DNA of 7,335 nt from JAFGKK01 sp049684495. Lineage in GTDB: Bacteria; Chloroflexota; Anaerolineae; Anaerolineales; RBG-16-64-43. The translations under genes were made by a program, and so were the position numbers. Location: contig JBAVFZ010000123.1 of assembly GCA_049684495.1 (NCBI GenBank), positions 1-7,335 on the forward strand. The letters are read 5' to 3'. The notes under the pieces are model-generated. The model saw only the letters and a list, made by a program, of their open reading frames with translations, was not told the origin of the DNA and did not search any database. Positions 1 to 6,030 of the stretch are shown piece by piece (the first letter of the stretch is position 1; the number at the start of each line of letters is the position of its first letter).

Positions 1-1
1 C

Positions 2-34
2 AAAAAGCCCCGGCCGAATAAGCCGGGGCTTTTT
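2..34 (-). terminator. Intrinsic (Rho-independent) terminator at operon end
   Basis: Perfect inverted repeat: AAAAAGCCCCGGC (2-14), a 7-base loop, then GCCGGGGCTTTTT (22-34). On the minus strand the GC-rich stem is followed by a T run, and the stop codon of the VWA gene lies only a few bases upstream (37-39). It closes the leftward operon. The flanking A and T runs make it symmetric, so it could also end a rightward transcript from the other side. Confidence 0.9.
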
Positions 35-36
35 TC

Positions 37-1509
37 TTACGCCACCCTTGCGCGGGGGAGGAGCATGCCCAGAACGTAGGGCAGATCCTTCACGCTGCGC
101 AGGACGATCGACTTGCGGGCCATTTGTACGTGGTCGTCGCAGTTGGGCAGGAGCAGGGCGATGGTCCGTTCCCGCTGCTCCAGGTTGAACGGCGGCGGAT
201 TTGCCATCCCGTCCGTCACCAGGAGAACCTGGTGGCGCGGGAAGGCGGTCCACGCCTCCGGCAGCCACCCGAACGTCGTTTCGTCATCGTGAGGATGGCC
301 GGACGAGAACAGGATTTCCGGCCCGTACTCCCGGCCGGAGTTGTATCCTGTCATCCCGAACAGAAGGGCGCGCACGTCGCCCCCTTCGGCCTGGACCGCA
401 AGCGCAACAGCTTGGGCGGCGATCCGCGCCGCCGATCGCTTGGGACGGTCCATTGAGTTGCTGACATCCAGACAAACTAGGACGCTCAGCTTCGGCACTT
501 CCGTTCCGCCGGGTACGATCCCGTAGAACGGAGCGGGGTGGCCGGCTGCCGCCTCCCGCCGATCGATTCGGTCCGGTGTGAGGATTCGGATCCCATCGGC
601 GCCGTGTGCGAGATGCAGCTGGATCATGGCGGCACATTTCGCCGCCTCCGGTTCGGGATCTACTGCGTGGCAACGCAAACGGCGGATGCTGGAACTTCTT
701 CCTGTGGAGTGGAGGTTCAGCGCCTCCCGCCGGATGGCGTCCACCAGCCGTCCGCCGATGCGCGGACCTGCGCAGGCATCTCCGAAGTCCCCGAAGTCGC
801 ACTTCGGAGAGGTGCCGGCCAACTCCGGAAACGCCTTCATTATGTCCTTCAGGCGTTTGGGGAGTTCCCGCGCTTCAGCAGAGAACACGCCGAAAAGGTA
901 GCTGGCCAGTTCGCCGGCCTTGGCCTTCAGCAGGGCTTCGTTTGCGCCACCGCTTCCGCATTTTTTTGGCAGCAGCCGCTCGGCAGTTGCAGCAGCAGCC
1001 AGGTTATCCGGTCTGGCGTCCCGCACACAAAAGCGAAGGTACAGCATTGCCGAAAGCGCCAGTTCGGGGAACGACTTCGCTCTCCGGCATTGTGTTTCGT
1101 ACTTCCGCTTCATAACGGCGCTCACCAAGCGGTGCGTCGCCTCCAGCGGCCAGGAAAGGGGCGGGAACACCCTTTCGATGTTGTACTCGGCATGTATGTC
1201 GAGCAGAACATTGGCCAGCCAGTGCGGAGCATGGGTGTCTTCTTCAGCCTTTTGCATCTCTTTGAGCGGCTGAAAGAAGTGGCCACACTCGTGCGCGATC
1301 AGCCCGAGCGCGGCCTCTTTGTCCTCCAGGATGTCCACCCCGACGAATTTTCTGGGCATGATGATGAACAGCCCGTCCGTCGAAGCGGTCTCGGCCTGGT
1401 CCACCAGATGCACCACCGGGCGCACCAGGCGCGAGACGTAGGGGGCGATCACGGACAGCGTTTGCGCCGCCATGTCCGTGAGGCCCAGGGGGTCGGTTTG
1501 ATTCCTCAT
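37..1509 (-). CDS. VWA-domain protein with N-terminal metallopeptidase-like (HExGH) domain
   Basis: A 490-residue protein with two parts. The N-terminal half has a zinc-peptidase-like motif, HECGH at residues 73-77, with a possible third ligand in DIHAEYN (104-110). The C-terminal part is a von Willebrand A fold with an intact MIDAS: D348-x-S350-x-S352 (DVSNS) and a late TDG at 432-434, which should bind a divalent metal. This arrangement is known in VWA-like/putative metallopeptidase proteins encoded beside MoxR-type ATPases, where the ATPase is thought to remodel the VWA protein or its client. The start was chosen at 1509 because its ATG overlaps the stop of the upstream ATPase gene (ATGA) and GGAGG lies 7 bases before it. 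The open frame continues upstream to 2427, but that stretch is the shadow of the ATPase gene. No signal peptide or membrane segment is seen, so it is probably cytoplasmic. The substrate is unknown, and peptidase activity is inferred from the motif only. Confidence 0.88.
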   Translation of the reverse strand: MRNQTDPLGLTDMAAQTLSVIAPYVSRLVRPVVHLVDQAETASTDGLFIIMPRKFVGVDILEDKEAALGLIAHECGHFFQPLKEMQKAEEDTHAPHWLANVLLDIHAEYNIERVFPPLSWPLEATHRLVSAVMKRKYETQCRRAKSFPELALSAMLYLRFCVRDARPDNLAAAATAERLLPKKCGSGGANEALLKAKAGELASYLFGVFSAEARELPKRLKDIMKAFPELAGTSPKCDFGDFGDACAGPRIGGRLVDAIRREALNLHSTGRSSSIRRLRCHAVDPEPEAAKCAAMIQLHLAHGADGIRILTPDRIDRREAAAGHPAPFYGIVPGGTEVPKLSVLVCLDVSNSMDRPKRSAARIAAQAVALAVQAEGGDVRALLFGMTGYNSGREYGPEILFSSGHPHDDETTFGWLPEAWTAFPRHQVLLVTDGMANPPPFNLEQRERTIALLLPNCDDHVQMARKSIVLRSVKDLPYVLGMLLPRARVA

Positions 1510-2627
1510 GCCGCCACCTCCAGCCCGTCCACCTTGAAGCCTTCGCAGATAGACTGAAACCCGCGCGCCGCCGCGGGATCCACTGCGCGCAGGCGCAACA
1601 GATAGGCGTTCAGGATGGACATATCCGCCGGACCCATCGCCGTGCACAACGCCTGATACTCGATGGGCAGCGGCACTTCGCCTTCCTCGGCTGACTTCCA
1701 GGACCACTCGATGCAGTCCTTCAGCGGAGACTCGAAGAAGGTAAGTATGTTCCGGTCCATTTGCACAAAGACCGGAAACACGCGCCGCACCAGCGCCGGA
1801 TCCAGCTTCGCGCCCCAGGGGTTGGTGGCCATGATCAGAGGCGTACGCGCCACCGGCGCCCATTCGATCCCCCACAGCGGAGCTTCGACGACCCGCACCG
1901 GTTCGCCGTTTGAGGGGATCGACATGCTGGTGGCGGTCTCGCCGTCGATCGGAAGCAGGGGGCGCATCAGGAGGTCGAGCGCGCGGGGGTTGAAGCGCGA
2001 GATCTCGTCCATGAAGATGCAGACGGTCTCGCCGGCGCGCGCGCGCTCGAACGCCCGGGCGAACGCGCCGGGAAGCACCATGTTCGGCGCGCGGAAGCCG
2101 ATCAGGTCGGCATCCCCGAACGAGGCCAGCCCGGGCAGTTCCTCCAAGCCCCACCCCTCGGCGGTCACGGCCATGTGCACCGCCGAGGTCTTCCCGGATC
2201 CCGTTCCGCCTATCAGGAGCGGCGTCCCGCCGGCGTGGATCACGGGAAAGAGCTGCTTGGCCAGTGCGGCGATCGCTGCGCCGATCGCTGTGCGCACCCC
2301 TTCCCGGAACTTGGGAAGTGAAACCGAGGATTTGGTGCCGGGATTCTTCTCTCCTGCGATTGCCAGGGCGAGAATGTGCTTGCACGGCTGGTGGTGCGCC
2401 TGGCCGCGCGTATCCCAATCCTCGCATGTGCAGCTCGCCTGGGTGATCTCACCGCCGGCGGACACGGTGATATTCACACCCTTGCGGTTGATCTGCGCAG
2501 TGAGCATCACCCCTCCGCCGGTTACATCCGAGCGGGTGATGCTTCCCGTGTGGCCGGTGCGGCATAGCTCCTCCGCGCGCTCCAGCCGGCCGGGGTCGAT
2601 CCGGTAGACGGGCATAAAGGTAATCAT
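1506..2627 (-). CDS. MoxR-type AAA+ ATPase with N-terminal SWIM zinc finger
   Basis: A 373-residue protein. Residues 66-84 form a SWIM zinc finger: C66-x-C68, thirteen residues, then C82-x-H84. SWIM fingers bind DNA or protein. The AAA+ core follows: Walker A G140-x4-GKT (to T147), Walker B CIFMDE (203-208), sensor-1-like ATNP (267-270) and an arginine pair at 281-282 in ALVRRVF. The PGAFARAFERA stretch before Walker B is typical of the MoxR/chelatase-like branch. The partner VWA gene starts inside this stop codon, so the two are translationally coupled and probably act together. The start at 2627 follows GGAGG by four bases, directly below leader A. An upstream in-frame ATG at 2684 lies inside the structured leader and was rejected. 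The SWIM fusion suggests targeting to nucleic acid or to a protein partner (inference). The client is unknown. Confidence 0.88.
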   Translation of the reverse strand: MITFMPVYRIDPGRLERAEELCRTGHTGSITRSDVTGGGVMLTAQINRKGVNITVSAGGEITQASCTCEDWDTRGQAHHQPCKHILALAIAGEKNPGTKSSVSLPKFREGVRTAIGAAIAALAKQLFPVIHAGGTPLLIGGTGSGKTSAVHMAVTAEGWGLEELPGLASFGDADLIGFRAPNMVLPGAFARAFERARAGETVCIFMDEISRFNPRALDLLMRPLLPIDGETATSMSIPSNGEPVRVVEAPLWGIEWAPVARTPLIMATNPWGAKLDPALVRRVFPVFVQMDRNILTFFESPLKDCIEWSWKSAEEGEVPLPIEYQALCTAMGPADMSILNAYLLRLRAVDPAAARGFQSICEGFKVDGLEVAA

Positions 2628-2730
2628 GGATCCTCCGTATGTGTCCGCTTGCGCGGAAGGTGTTGGAAACTGAAATGTTTCCATCGAGACGAATCACCCG
2701 AGCGGTGATGCGGCCGGATCGGAACATTTC
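2628..2730 (-). promoter_or_regulatory. Structured 5' leader RNA, copy A (before SWIM-MoxR)
   Basis: Stems as seen on the minus strand. P1: GAAATGTTCC (2730-2721) with GGAAACATTTC (2682-2672), one bulge. P1 encloses a hairpin ATCACC/GGTGAT (2709-2693). P3: GGAAAC/GTTTCC (2682-2665) with loop ATTTCA; its 5' arm is also the P1 3' arm, so the two compete. Then linker AACACCT; P4: UCCGC-GCAA-GCGGA (2657-2644), a GNRA tetraloop; then ACATACGGAGG and ATCC before ATG. The same plan recurs in four other leaders with different stem sequences, which supports a real RNA fold. A -10-like TATAAA lies just upstream, but no -35 is recognisable. Confidence 0.8.
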
Positions 2731-2758
2731 GATATTTATATGGAGAATAAGAAGGGGT

Positions 2759-2789
2759 AGGGAGAGGGAGGCTTTGCCTCCCTCTCCCT
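2759..2789 (-). terminator. Strong hairpin after radC (terminator/attenuator-like)
   Basis: Perfect 14-bp stem with an AAA/TTT loop (left arm 2759-2772, right arm 2776-2789), starting 6 bases after the radC stop. On the minus strand it is followed by ACCCCTTCTTATT, not a clean T run. It could be a weak terminator, an attenuator, an RNA processing site or a 3' end protector. No strong promoter is visible between it and the next gene, which argues against complete termination. Confidence 0.55.
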
Positions 2790-2795
2790 GTGCGG

Positions 2796-3455
2796 CTAGG
2801 AGGAGGTAAACCCCATGCCGCTTTCACGCATGGAAACGAATCTTCCTCGGCCAAGTACGACGTGGTCGAGGACCGGGATATCGAGCAGGCGGCCGGCTTC
2901 GATCAGGTTGCGCGTTAATGCTAGGTCTTCCGGACTCGGGGAACTATCCCCACTCGGATGATTGTGCGCAACGATGATGCCGGCGGCATTCCAGCGGATC
3001 GCATCGCGGAACACCTCGCCCGTCCGGATCAGGGATGTGGTGAGGGATCCCTTGTATACCGTCACGATCCGGAGCAACCGGTTTCGCGCATCCAGAAGAA
3101 TCACGCGCAGCTCCTCTTTCTCCAGTGCGCCCATCTCGTACTGAAGCAGCGCGGCCGCGGCCGCAGGCGCGCTGACCGTTGGACGCTCCACGTCCTCGGT
3201 GTGATTCATACGTCGGCCGAATTCCCGCGCGGCCAGGATCGCCGCGGTGGCCGCCGGCCCGACGCCGGGAATCTTGGCCAGGTCCGCCTCATCCAAGCGG
3301 TCGAGCTGGGTGCCGTGATCGCGCAGGATGGCGTCCGCCGCCTGTTCCCTGCGCGATTGCGGACCGGGGACCAATGCCATCAACAGATCCCGGTTGCCGG
3401 CATACGCCGGTGCCTCGCAAACCCTTTTGTACGTTTCCGAATTTTGGTACAGCAT
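2796..3455 (-). CDS. radC: RadC family JAMM-domain protein
   Basis: A 219-residue protein, the normal length for RadC. A helix-hairpin-helix motif (KIPGVGPAAT, 61-70) suggests nucleic acid binding. The C-terminal JAMM/MPN+ domain keeps its metal and catalytic residues: E115 region, H164-x-H166-P-S-G (AHNHPSG), S174 and D177. Despite the name, a DNA-repair role for RadC was withdrawn. Copies are common on mobile elements, and the biochemical function is unsettled. The start at 3455 was chosen because the conserved leader B block with GGAGG ends five bases before it. A longer in-frame start at 3524 would lie inside the structured leader. The gene stands alone in its module, between hairpins at 2759 and 3558. 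Confidence 0.93.
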   Translation of the reverse strand: MLYQNSETYKRVCEAPAYAGNRDLLMALVPGPQSRREQAADAILRDHGTQLDRLDEADLAKIPGVGPAATAAILAAREFGRRMNHTEDVERPTVSAPAAAAALLQYEMGALEKEELRVILLDARNRLLRIVTVYKGSLTTSLIRTGEVFRDAIRWNAAGIIVAHNHPSGDSSPSPEDLALTRNLIEAGRLLDIPVLDHVVLGRGRFVSMRESGMGFTSS

Positions 3456-3557
3456 CTTGGCCTCCGTATGTTGCCGCTTTCGCGGCAGAGTATTGGGAAA
3501 TATTCCCATACCGACGCACCCCACAGCACCGGGATCGAAGTATTTCCATGGAAATAC
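3456..3557 (-). promoter_or_regulatory. Structured 5' leader RNA, copy B (before radC)
   Basis: Minus-strand stems. P1: GAAATACTTC (3546-3537) with GAATATTTC (3505-3497), one bulged base. P2: ATCCCG/CGGTAT (3535-3530 with 3513-3508), one mismatch, enclosing a loop with GTGGGGTGC that is identical in leader D. P3: TGGGAA-TAT-TTCCCA (3508-3494), overlapping the P1 3' arm. Linker ATACTC. P4: TGCCGC-GAAA-GCGGCA (3487-3472), a GNRA loop. Then ACATACGGAGG and CCAAG before ATG. At the far 5' end the P1 arm is part of an 18-bp perfect palindrome (3540-3557), so GTATTTCC can also pair with the P1 5' arm. This suggests a third competing state. Confidence 0.85.
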
Positions 3558-3587
3558 AGAGAGAGCGCGGATGGACGCGCTCTCTCT
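3558..3587 (-). terminator. Hairpin between zinc-ribbon gene and radC leader
   Basis: Perfect 12-bp stem, AGAGAGAGCGCG (3558-3569) with CGCGCTCTCTCT (3576-3587), loop of six. It abuts the palindrome at the start of leader B and has no T run on the minus strand. A second small hairpin, GTCGGC/GCCGAC (3608-3625), spans the stop codon of the upstream gene. Role as terminator or as a processing/stability stem is uncertain. Confidence 0.45.
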
Positions 3588-3616
3588 CAGAAGCCCGTAC
3601 TGGGTGTGTCGGCCGA

Positions 3617-3805
3617 TCAGCCGACGGCGTGTTCTGGTGGATTGGCCTCAAAATCCCTTTTGCATTTCGCGCATACGACCTTTTCCCGCCATTCGATCAC
3701 CCGGTTGAGTTGATCGCACTCCGGGCAGACCCATTCGTAGCCGGCCGCGATCAAATCGACGGCATCCTCGTCTTCCTGTAGGGTGGGGGGAGGTTGGTTG
3801 CTCAT
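3617..3805 (-). CDS. Small zinc-ribbon protein
   Basis: A 62-residue acidic protein with one four-cysteine zinc site: C27-P-E-C30 and C45-A-K-C48, separated by 14 residues, as in zinc-ribbon/treble-clef folds. There are no other recognisable features. It starts three bases after the stop of the 176-residue gene, and its ribosome binding site AAGGGGAG lies inside the end of that gene, so the two are probably translationally coupled. Last gene of the leader-C cassette. It could be a nucleic-acid-binding or adaptor protein; the specific function is unknown. Confidence 0.75.
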   Translation of the reverse strand: MSNQPPPTLQEDEDAVDLIAAGYEWVCPECDQLNRVIEWREKVVCAKCKRDFEANPPEHAVG

Positions 3806-3808
3806 GGC

Positions 3809-4339
3809 TCAGCTCCCCTTGAACAGCGGCAGGTGCGTTCCCAGCCAGGGCGTCAGGACCCACACATGGCCCTCTTCGTCGAGGAAGATATCGCCTTGGC
3901 CTTCCAACTCGAATTCGTTGTGAAGGGTGGAATCGCCAATTTCCATGAAAGCTGCACCCGCCTTGTACTTCGGGGGCGGGACCATCCAGCCGGGATGTAC
4001 TTCCGGGGCGGATCCGCTCAGCTCATGCTCCGCGCGCAGCCGTAACCGCATCGCGTCCGAAAGGCCAGACAAACGCATCGCTTCGTCTAAATGCGCATCT
4101 GGCTGGTCTTCGCGCCGCGCACCGCAACGGCCGCATGTTTCCTCGTCTTTCGGATGGATAAATTTCTTGCGGCAGTTGCAGTCCCAGAACAGGATGGTGG
4201 TGCGGGGATCCTTTTCTTCGGCTTCGAGGTTGTCGAAGTCACGGATCTCCACCTGCACGTCGGGCGGGCGTTCCATGACCTCCGCCACGCCTCCGGAAAC
4301 GCCGATGATGACCCGTTTCACGTCGTAGACGGCGCTCAT
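3809..4339 (-). CDS. Orphan protein with Cys4 motif and SGGVAEV-type N-terminus
   Basis: A 176-residue protein of unknown function. Residues 8-37 (KRVIIGVSGGVAEV...VEIRDFDN) follow a beta-strand pattern that I recall from many short plasmid and phage proteins of unknown role. Residues 54-72 hold a second module, C54-x-C56 then C69-x-x-C72, likely to bind zinc. The C-terminal part is acidic and ends in short hydrophobic strands (DIFLDEEGHVWVLTPWLG). Its ATG overlaps the upstream TGA (ATGA at 4336-4339), with GGGAGG about seven bases before it, so it is coupled to the 134-residue gene. No membrane segment. Confidence 0.72.
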   Translation of the reverse strand: MSAVYDVKRVIIGVSGGVAEVMERPPDVQVEIRDFDNLEAEEKDPRTTILFWDCNCRKKFIHPKDEETCGRCGARREDQPDAHLDEAMRLSGLSDAMRLRLRAEHELSGSAPEVHPGWMVPPPKYKAGAAFMEIGDSTLHNEFELEGQGDIFLDEEGHVWVLTPWLGTHLPLFKGS

Positions 4340-4740
4340 GCTGCACCTCCCGTCTCTTCGACGGCTTCCTCTTCGTCGCCGTCCAAGTCGCCACCGGAGT
4401 AGGAACCGATCTCCGGCTTCCCTTTCGCGTTGATCTCCAGGGTGTACAAGCCGTCCTCTTTATCAGGATCATCGCGGCGATGGTCTTTCGCCGCCTGGTC
4501 CCGCGCCTCCGGAGAGGGGTAAGGACCCCAGAGAGAGGGTTCCACGTCGCCCGCCACGACAACCAGGTAGTGCTTATCGGGCTGGCTGCGGTTGACCAGC
4601 AACCGGTGCTGCTGCAGAGTGCGGACGATCCCTTCGGCGATCGAGCGGGCAACCTTGCTGTCCACACCGGTATCATCCAGCAGGCCTTCTCCGCGTTCCT
4701 CGATGGCGTCCTGGATGATCTCAACGGCTTTGGAGGTCAT
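4336..4740 (-). CDS. Orphan 134-residue protein, coupled cassette member
   Basis: Not recognised as a named family. The middle, residues 58-103 (YLVVVAGDV...WGPYPSPEARDQAAKDH...GLYTLEI), has a pattern (GPY/F, then a charged helix, then a strand ending in LxI) that I have seen in short accessory-element proteins; this is recollection only. The C-terminus is strongly acidic (DLDGDEEEAVEE). Start chosen at 4740: the ATG overlaps the TGA of the upstream gene (4737-4740) and GGAGG lies seven bases before it. The open frame extends upstream to 5286, but that part is the shadow of the preceding gene and leader C. It also overlaps the next gene by four bases. Confidence 0.72.
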   Translation of the reverse strand: MTSKAVEIIQDAIEERGEGLLDDTGVDSKVARSIAEGIVRTLQQHRLLVNRSQPDKHYLVVVAGDVEPSLWGPYPSPEARDQAAKDHRRDDPDKEDGLYTLEINAKGKPEIGSYSGGDLDGDEEEAVEETGGAA

Positions 4741-5147
4741 CGCGCACCTCCATCCCATTCCGCCGGCGTGCAAATCACGCGGAACACGCCGTCCTCGCCC
4801 GACACGGATCCGTCCACGGCATACAGGACGCAGCCGGGCAGGGGAAACTCGGTGAAGGGGAGCCGCAGCTCGTAGAGCTGGCGGCTCTGGCCGTCCGTGA
4901 CGCGGATCTGCGCCGAGCGATCGCTGTTGACGCGCAGGTTCCACACTTGGAAGGGTGCAGCTCGCAGAGATGTGAGATGCTGGGCGGCCGCAATGGCTTC
5001 CATCAGCCAATGCGCACCGCCGGGTTCGTTCCCGCCGTATTCGGCAAGGAATTTTGCGCCGTCCGTCATCACGACGGCGGCGGGCAGCCCGCGCACGCCG
5101 GCAACCGGCGTGTACAAACTGCCGACCTGGGTGCAGGTCTTTTCCAT
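4737..5147 (-). CDS. DUF6876-like protein
   Basis: A 136-residue soluble protein. The run of features is: TDGAKFLAEYGG (28-39), HWLMEAIAAAQ (46-56), FQVWNLRV (66-73), then a DG turn and LPFTEFPLPGCVLYAVDG (95-112). This order matches what I recall of the DUF6876 family (TDGvkYLaE, aYWLiD.Ia..Q, fQiWkL.V, yTDFPLd...LYliDG). That family is common on mobile elements and has no known function. It is the first gene of a four-gene cassette and the one directly downstream of leader C. The start at 5147 has GGAGG five bases upstream. The assignment rests on remembered motif order, not a search. Confidence 0.75.
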   Translation of the reverse strand: MEKTCTQVGSLYTPVAGVRGLPAAVVMTDGAKFLAEYGGNEPGGAHWLMEAIAAAQHLTSLRAAPFQVWNLRVNSDRSAQIRVTDGQSRQLYELRLPFTEFPLPGCVLYAVDGSVSGEDGVFRVICTPAEWDGGAR

Positions 5148-5246
5148 TTGGACCTCCGTATGTGTCCCCTGCAGACGCAGGGGAAGGTGTCGAGGCGTGT
5201 GACGGCCTCGCCAGAACGCGCAGGACGCCCTCTGGCCAAACCGTCA
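5148..5246 (-). promoter_or_regulatory. Structured 5' leader RNA, copy C (before small-protein cassette)
   Basis: Minus-strand stems. P1: TGACGG (5246-5241) with CCGTCA (5205-5200). P2: GCCAGA/TCTGGC (5236-5231 with 5215-5210). P3: CGAGGC/GCCTCG (5210-5191), loop CGTCACAC. The P1 3' arm lies almost wholly in this loop, so here P1 and P3 could form a true pseudoknot. Linker GACACCT. P4: TCCCCTGC/GCAGGGGA (5184-5165), an 8-bp stem with GTCT loop. Then ACATACGGAGG and TCCAA before ATG. A -10-like TTATAC lies just upstream of P1, but no convincing -35 goes with it. Confidence 0.8.
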
Positions 5247-5277
5247 TGTATAAGTTGGTGGAAAAAATGAGAGAGAA

Positions 5278-5305
5278 GGGAGGCACGTACGTGCGCGTGC
5301 CTCCC
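5278..5305 (-). terminator. Hairpin upstream of leader C
   Basis: Perfect 10-bp stem GGGAGGCACG (5278-5287) with CGTGCCTCCC (5296-5305), loop of eight, between the stop of the small membrane protein gene (5321) and leader C. On the minus strand TTCTCTCTCATTTTTT follows, and its T6 run begins about 10 bases past the stem. This makes it the most terminator-like internal hairpin, though the T run is too far for a classical terminator. Confidence 0.5.
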
Positions 5306-5320
5306 CAGTGTGCCGTTGGC

Positions 5321-5575
5321 CTACCAGGCCGGCGGCGGTTGAGCAGAGAGCTTGGTGATCACTCCGTAGAGGATGAATGCTGCTGATGCAACGGCCAGAA
5401 TGATGCTGCCGGTGCGGTGCTTGCCCTGCAGGGCTTCATGCATCCACTCGCCGGCGGCGTCCCTGATTTTCGGGCCTTGCCAGATGGCCAGGGCAATCAG
5501 GACGTACCAGCTTACTAAGGTCTTGACCATGCTCCAAATAATCTGCTCACGTGTATGAGGATCGAAACCAAACAT
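5321..5575 (-). CDS. Small two-helix membrane protein
   Basis: An 84-residue protein with two hydrophobic segments, about residues 14-32 (WSMVKTLVSWYVLIALAIW) and 57-75 (SIILAVASAAFILYGVITK). An amphipathic, charged stretch joins them (GPKIRDAAGEWMHEALQGKHR). The N-terminus is short and polar, and the tail is proline-rich (SAQPPPAW). It is probably an integral inner-membrane protein. Function not recognised; candidates include a holin-like or conjugation-accessory protein, but nothing in the sequence decides this. The start at 5575 has AAGGAGG followed by GATCC. It is the only internal module without the shared leader. A 13-bp hairpin (5600-5628) lies in its place. Confidence 0.7.
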   Translation of the reverse strand: MFGFDPHTREQIIWSMVKTLVSWYVLIALAIWQGPKIRDAAGEWMHEALQGKHRTGSIILAVASAAFILYGVITKLSAQPPPAW

Positions 5576-5599
5576 GGATCCCTCCTTAAAAGAAGGAAC

Positions 5600-5674
5600 G
5601 AGGAGGCGAAGGAAACCTTCGCCTCCTCTGATGTGGGCAGGCGGAGTGCCTGCCGGATGCTGCCCCTGATGGGG
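5600..5674 (-). terminator. Three tandem hairpins after ssb
   Basis: The ~100 bases between the ssb stop and the next gene hold three stems in a row: CCCC-TGAT-GGGG (5663-5674), GGCAGGC/GCCTGCC (5636-5654), and a perfect 13-bp stem GAGGAGGCGAAGG/CCTTCGCCTCCTC (5600-5628, 3-base loop). On the minus strand the last stem is followed by GTTCCTTCTTTT, a broken T-rich tract, so this one may act as a partial terminator of the ssb module. Confidence 0.55.
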
Positions 5675-5676
5675 TG

Positions 5677-6030
5677 TTAGGCCGGGATTTCTTCCTCGGC
5701 CGCCGCGGCTTCCACTTCTTTTTCTTTGCGGCGGAGGCGCTGGTACTGTTCCAGGACGATGGTGGGATACATCTTCCCATCACTGCCCTGTTCCAGCTCC
5801 AGCCGGCCGGAGATGAGAGTACGGTCACCCTTTTGGATGGCCTTGTTCTCATCGATCCGTTCCGCTTTGGCGCCAAAAACCTTCACGGAATACCAATCCG
5901 TGATGTCCTGGCCTCGGGAAACGGCGAAGCGGAACTTCATAAACGAGGTCCCGTTTTCCTTGGTGGAGCTTTTCAGCTCCGGATCCGTCCCGATGTTCCC
6001 GGTAAACGTGACTTGATTGAACTCGTACAT
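5677..6030 (-). CDS. ssb: Single-stranded DNA-binding protein (SSB, OB fold)
   Basis: A 117-residue OB-fold protein that coats single-stranded DNA during replication, recombination or transfer. Family landmarks: FNQVTFTGNIGTDPELK (4-20), FMKFRFAVSRG (30-40), DWYSVKVFG with W46 (45-53), KGDRTLISGRLE (68-79), and the final strand before residue 96. It is shorter than chromosomal SSB because the flexible linker is nearly absent. The tail ends in AEEEIPA, a conservative echo of the usual DDDIPF tip but lacking the terminal phenylalanine that partner proteins bind. The start at 6030 has GGAGG five bases upstream at the end of leader D. The longer in-frame extension to 6381 reads through the leader and the upstream nuclease gene and was rejected. 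Confidence 0.93.
   Translation of the reverse strand: MYEFNQVTFTGNIGTDPELKSSTKENGTSFMKFRFAVSRGQDITDWYSVKVFGAKAERIDENKAIQKGDRTLISGRLELEQGSDGKMYPTIVLEQYQRLRRKEKEVEAAAAEEEIPA

Noticed and set aside
538..1557. 339-codon plus-strand open frame
   Set aside because: Antisense shadow of the VWA gene in GC-rich DNA; no recognisable domain and no ribosome binding site.
1510..2427. Long open frame that would add about 306 residues to the VWA protein
   Set aside because: It lies opposite the reading frame of the SWIM-MoxR gene, has low-complexity Arg/Gly/Ala-rich content without motifs, and the ATGA overlap with GGAGG at 1509 gives a better start.
2628..2684. Upstream ATG extension of the SWIM-MoxR gene (19 residues)
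   Set aside because: It lies within leader A, spans the P4 hairpin and the conserved GGAGG, and has no SWIM-related content.
2759..5605. CCTCC in intergenic hairpins as anti-Shine-Dalgarno for the leaders' GGAGG
   Set aside because: Only five bases match, they are buried in much stronger local stems, and the match is missing for copies B and E.
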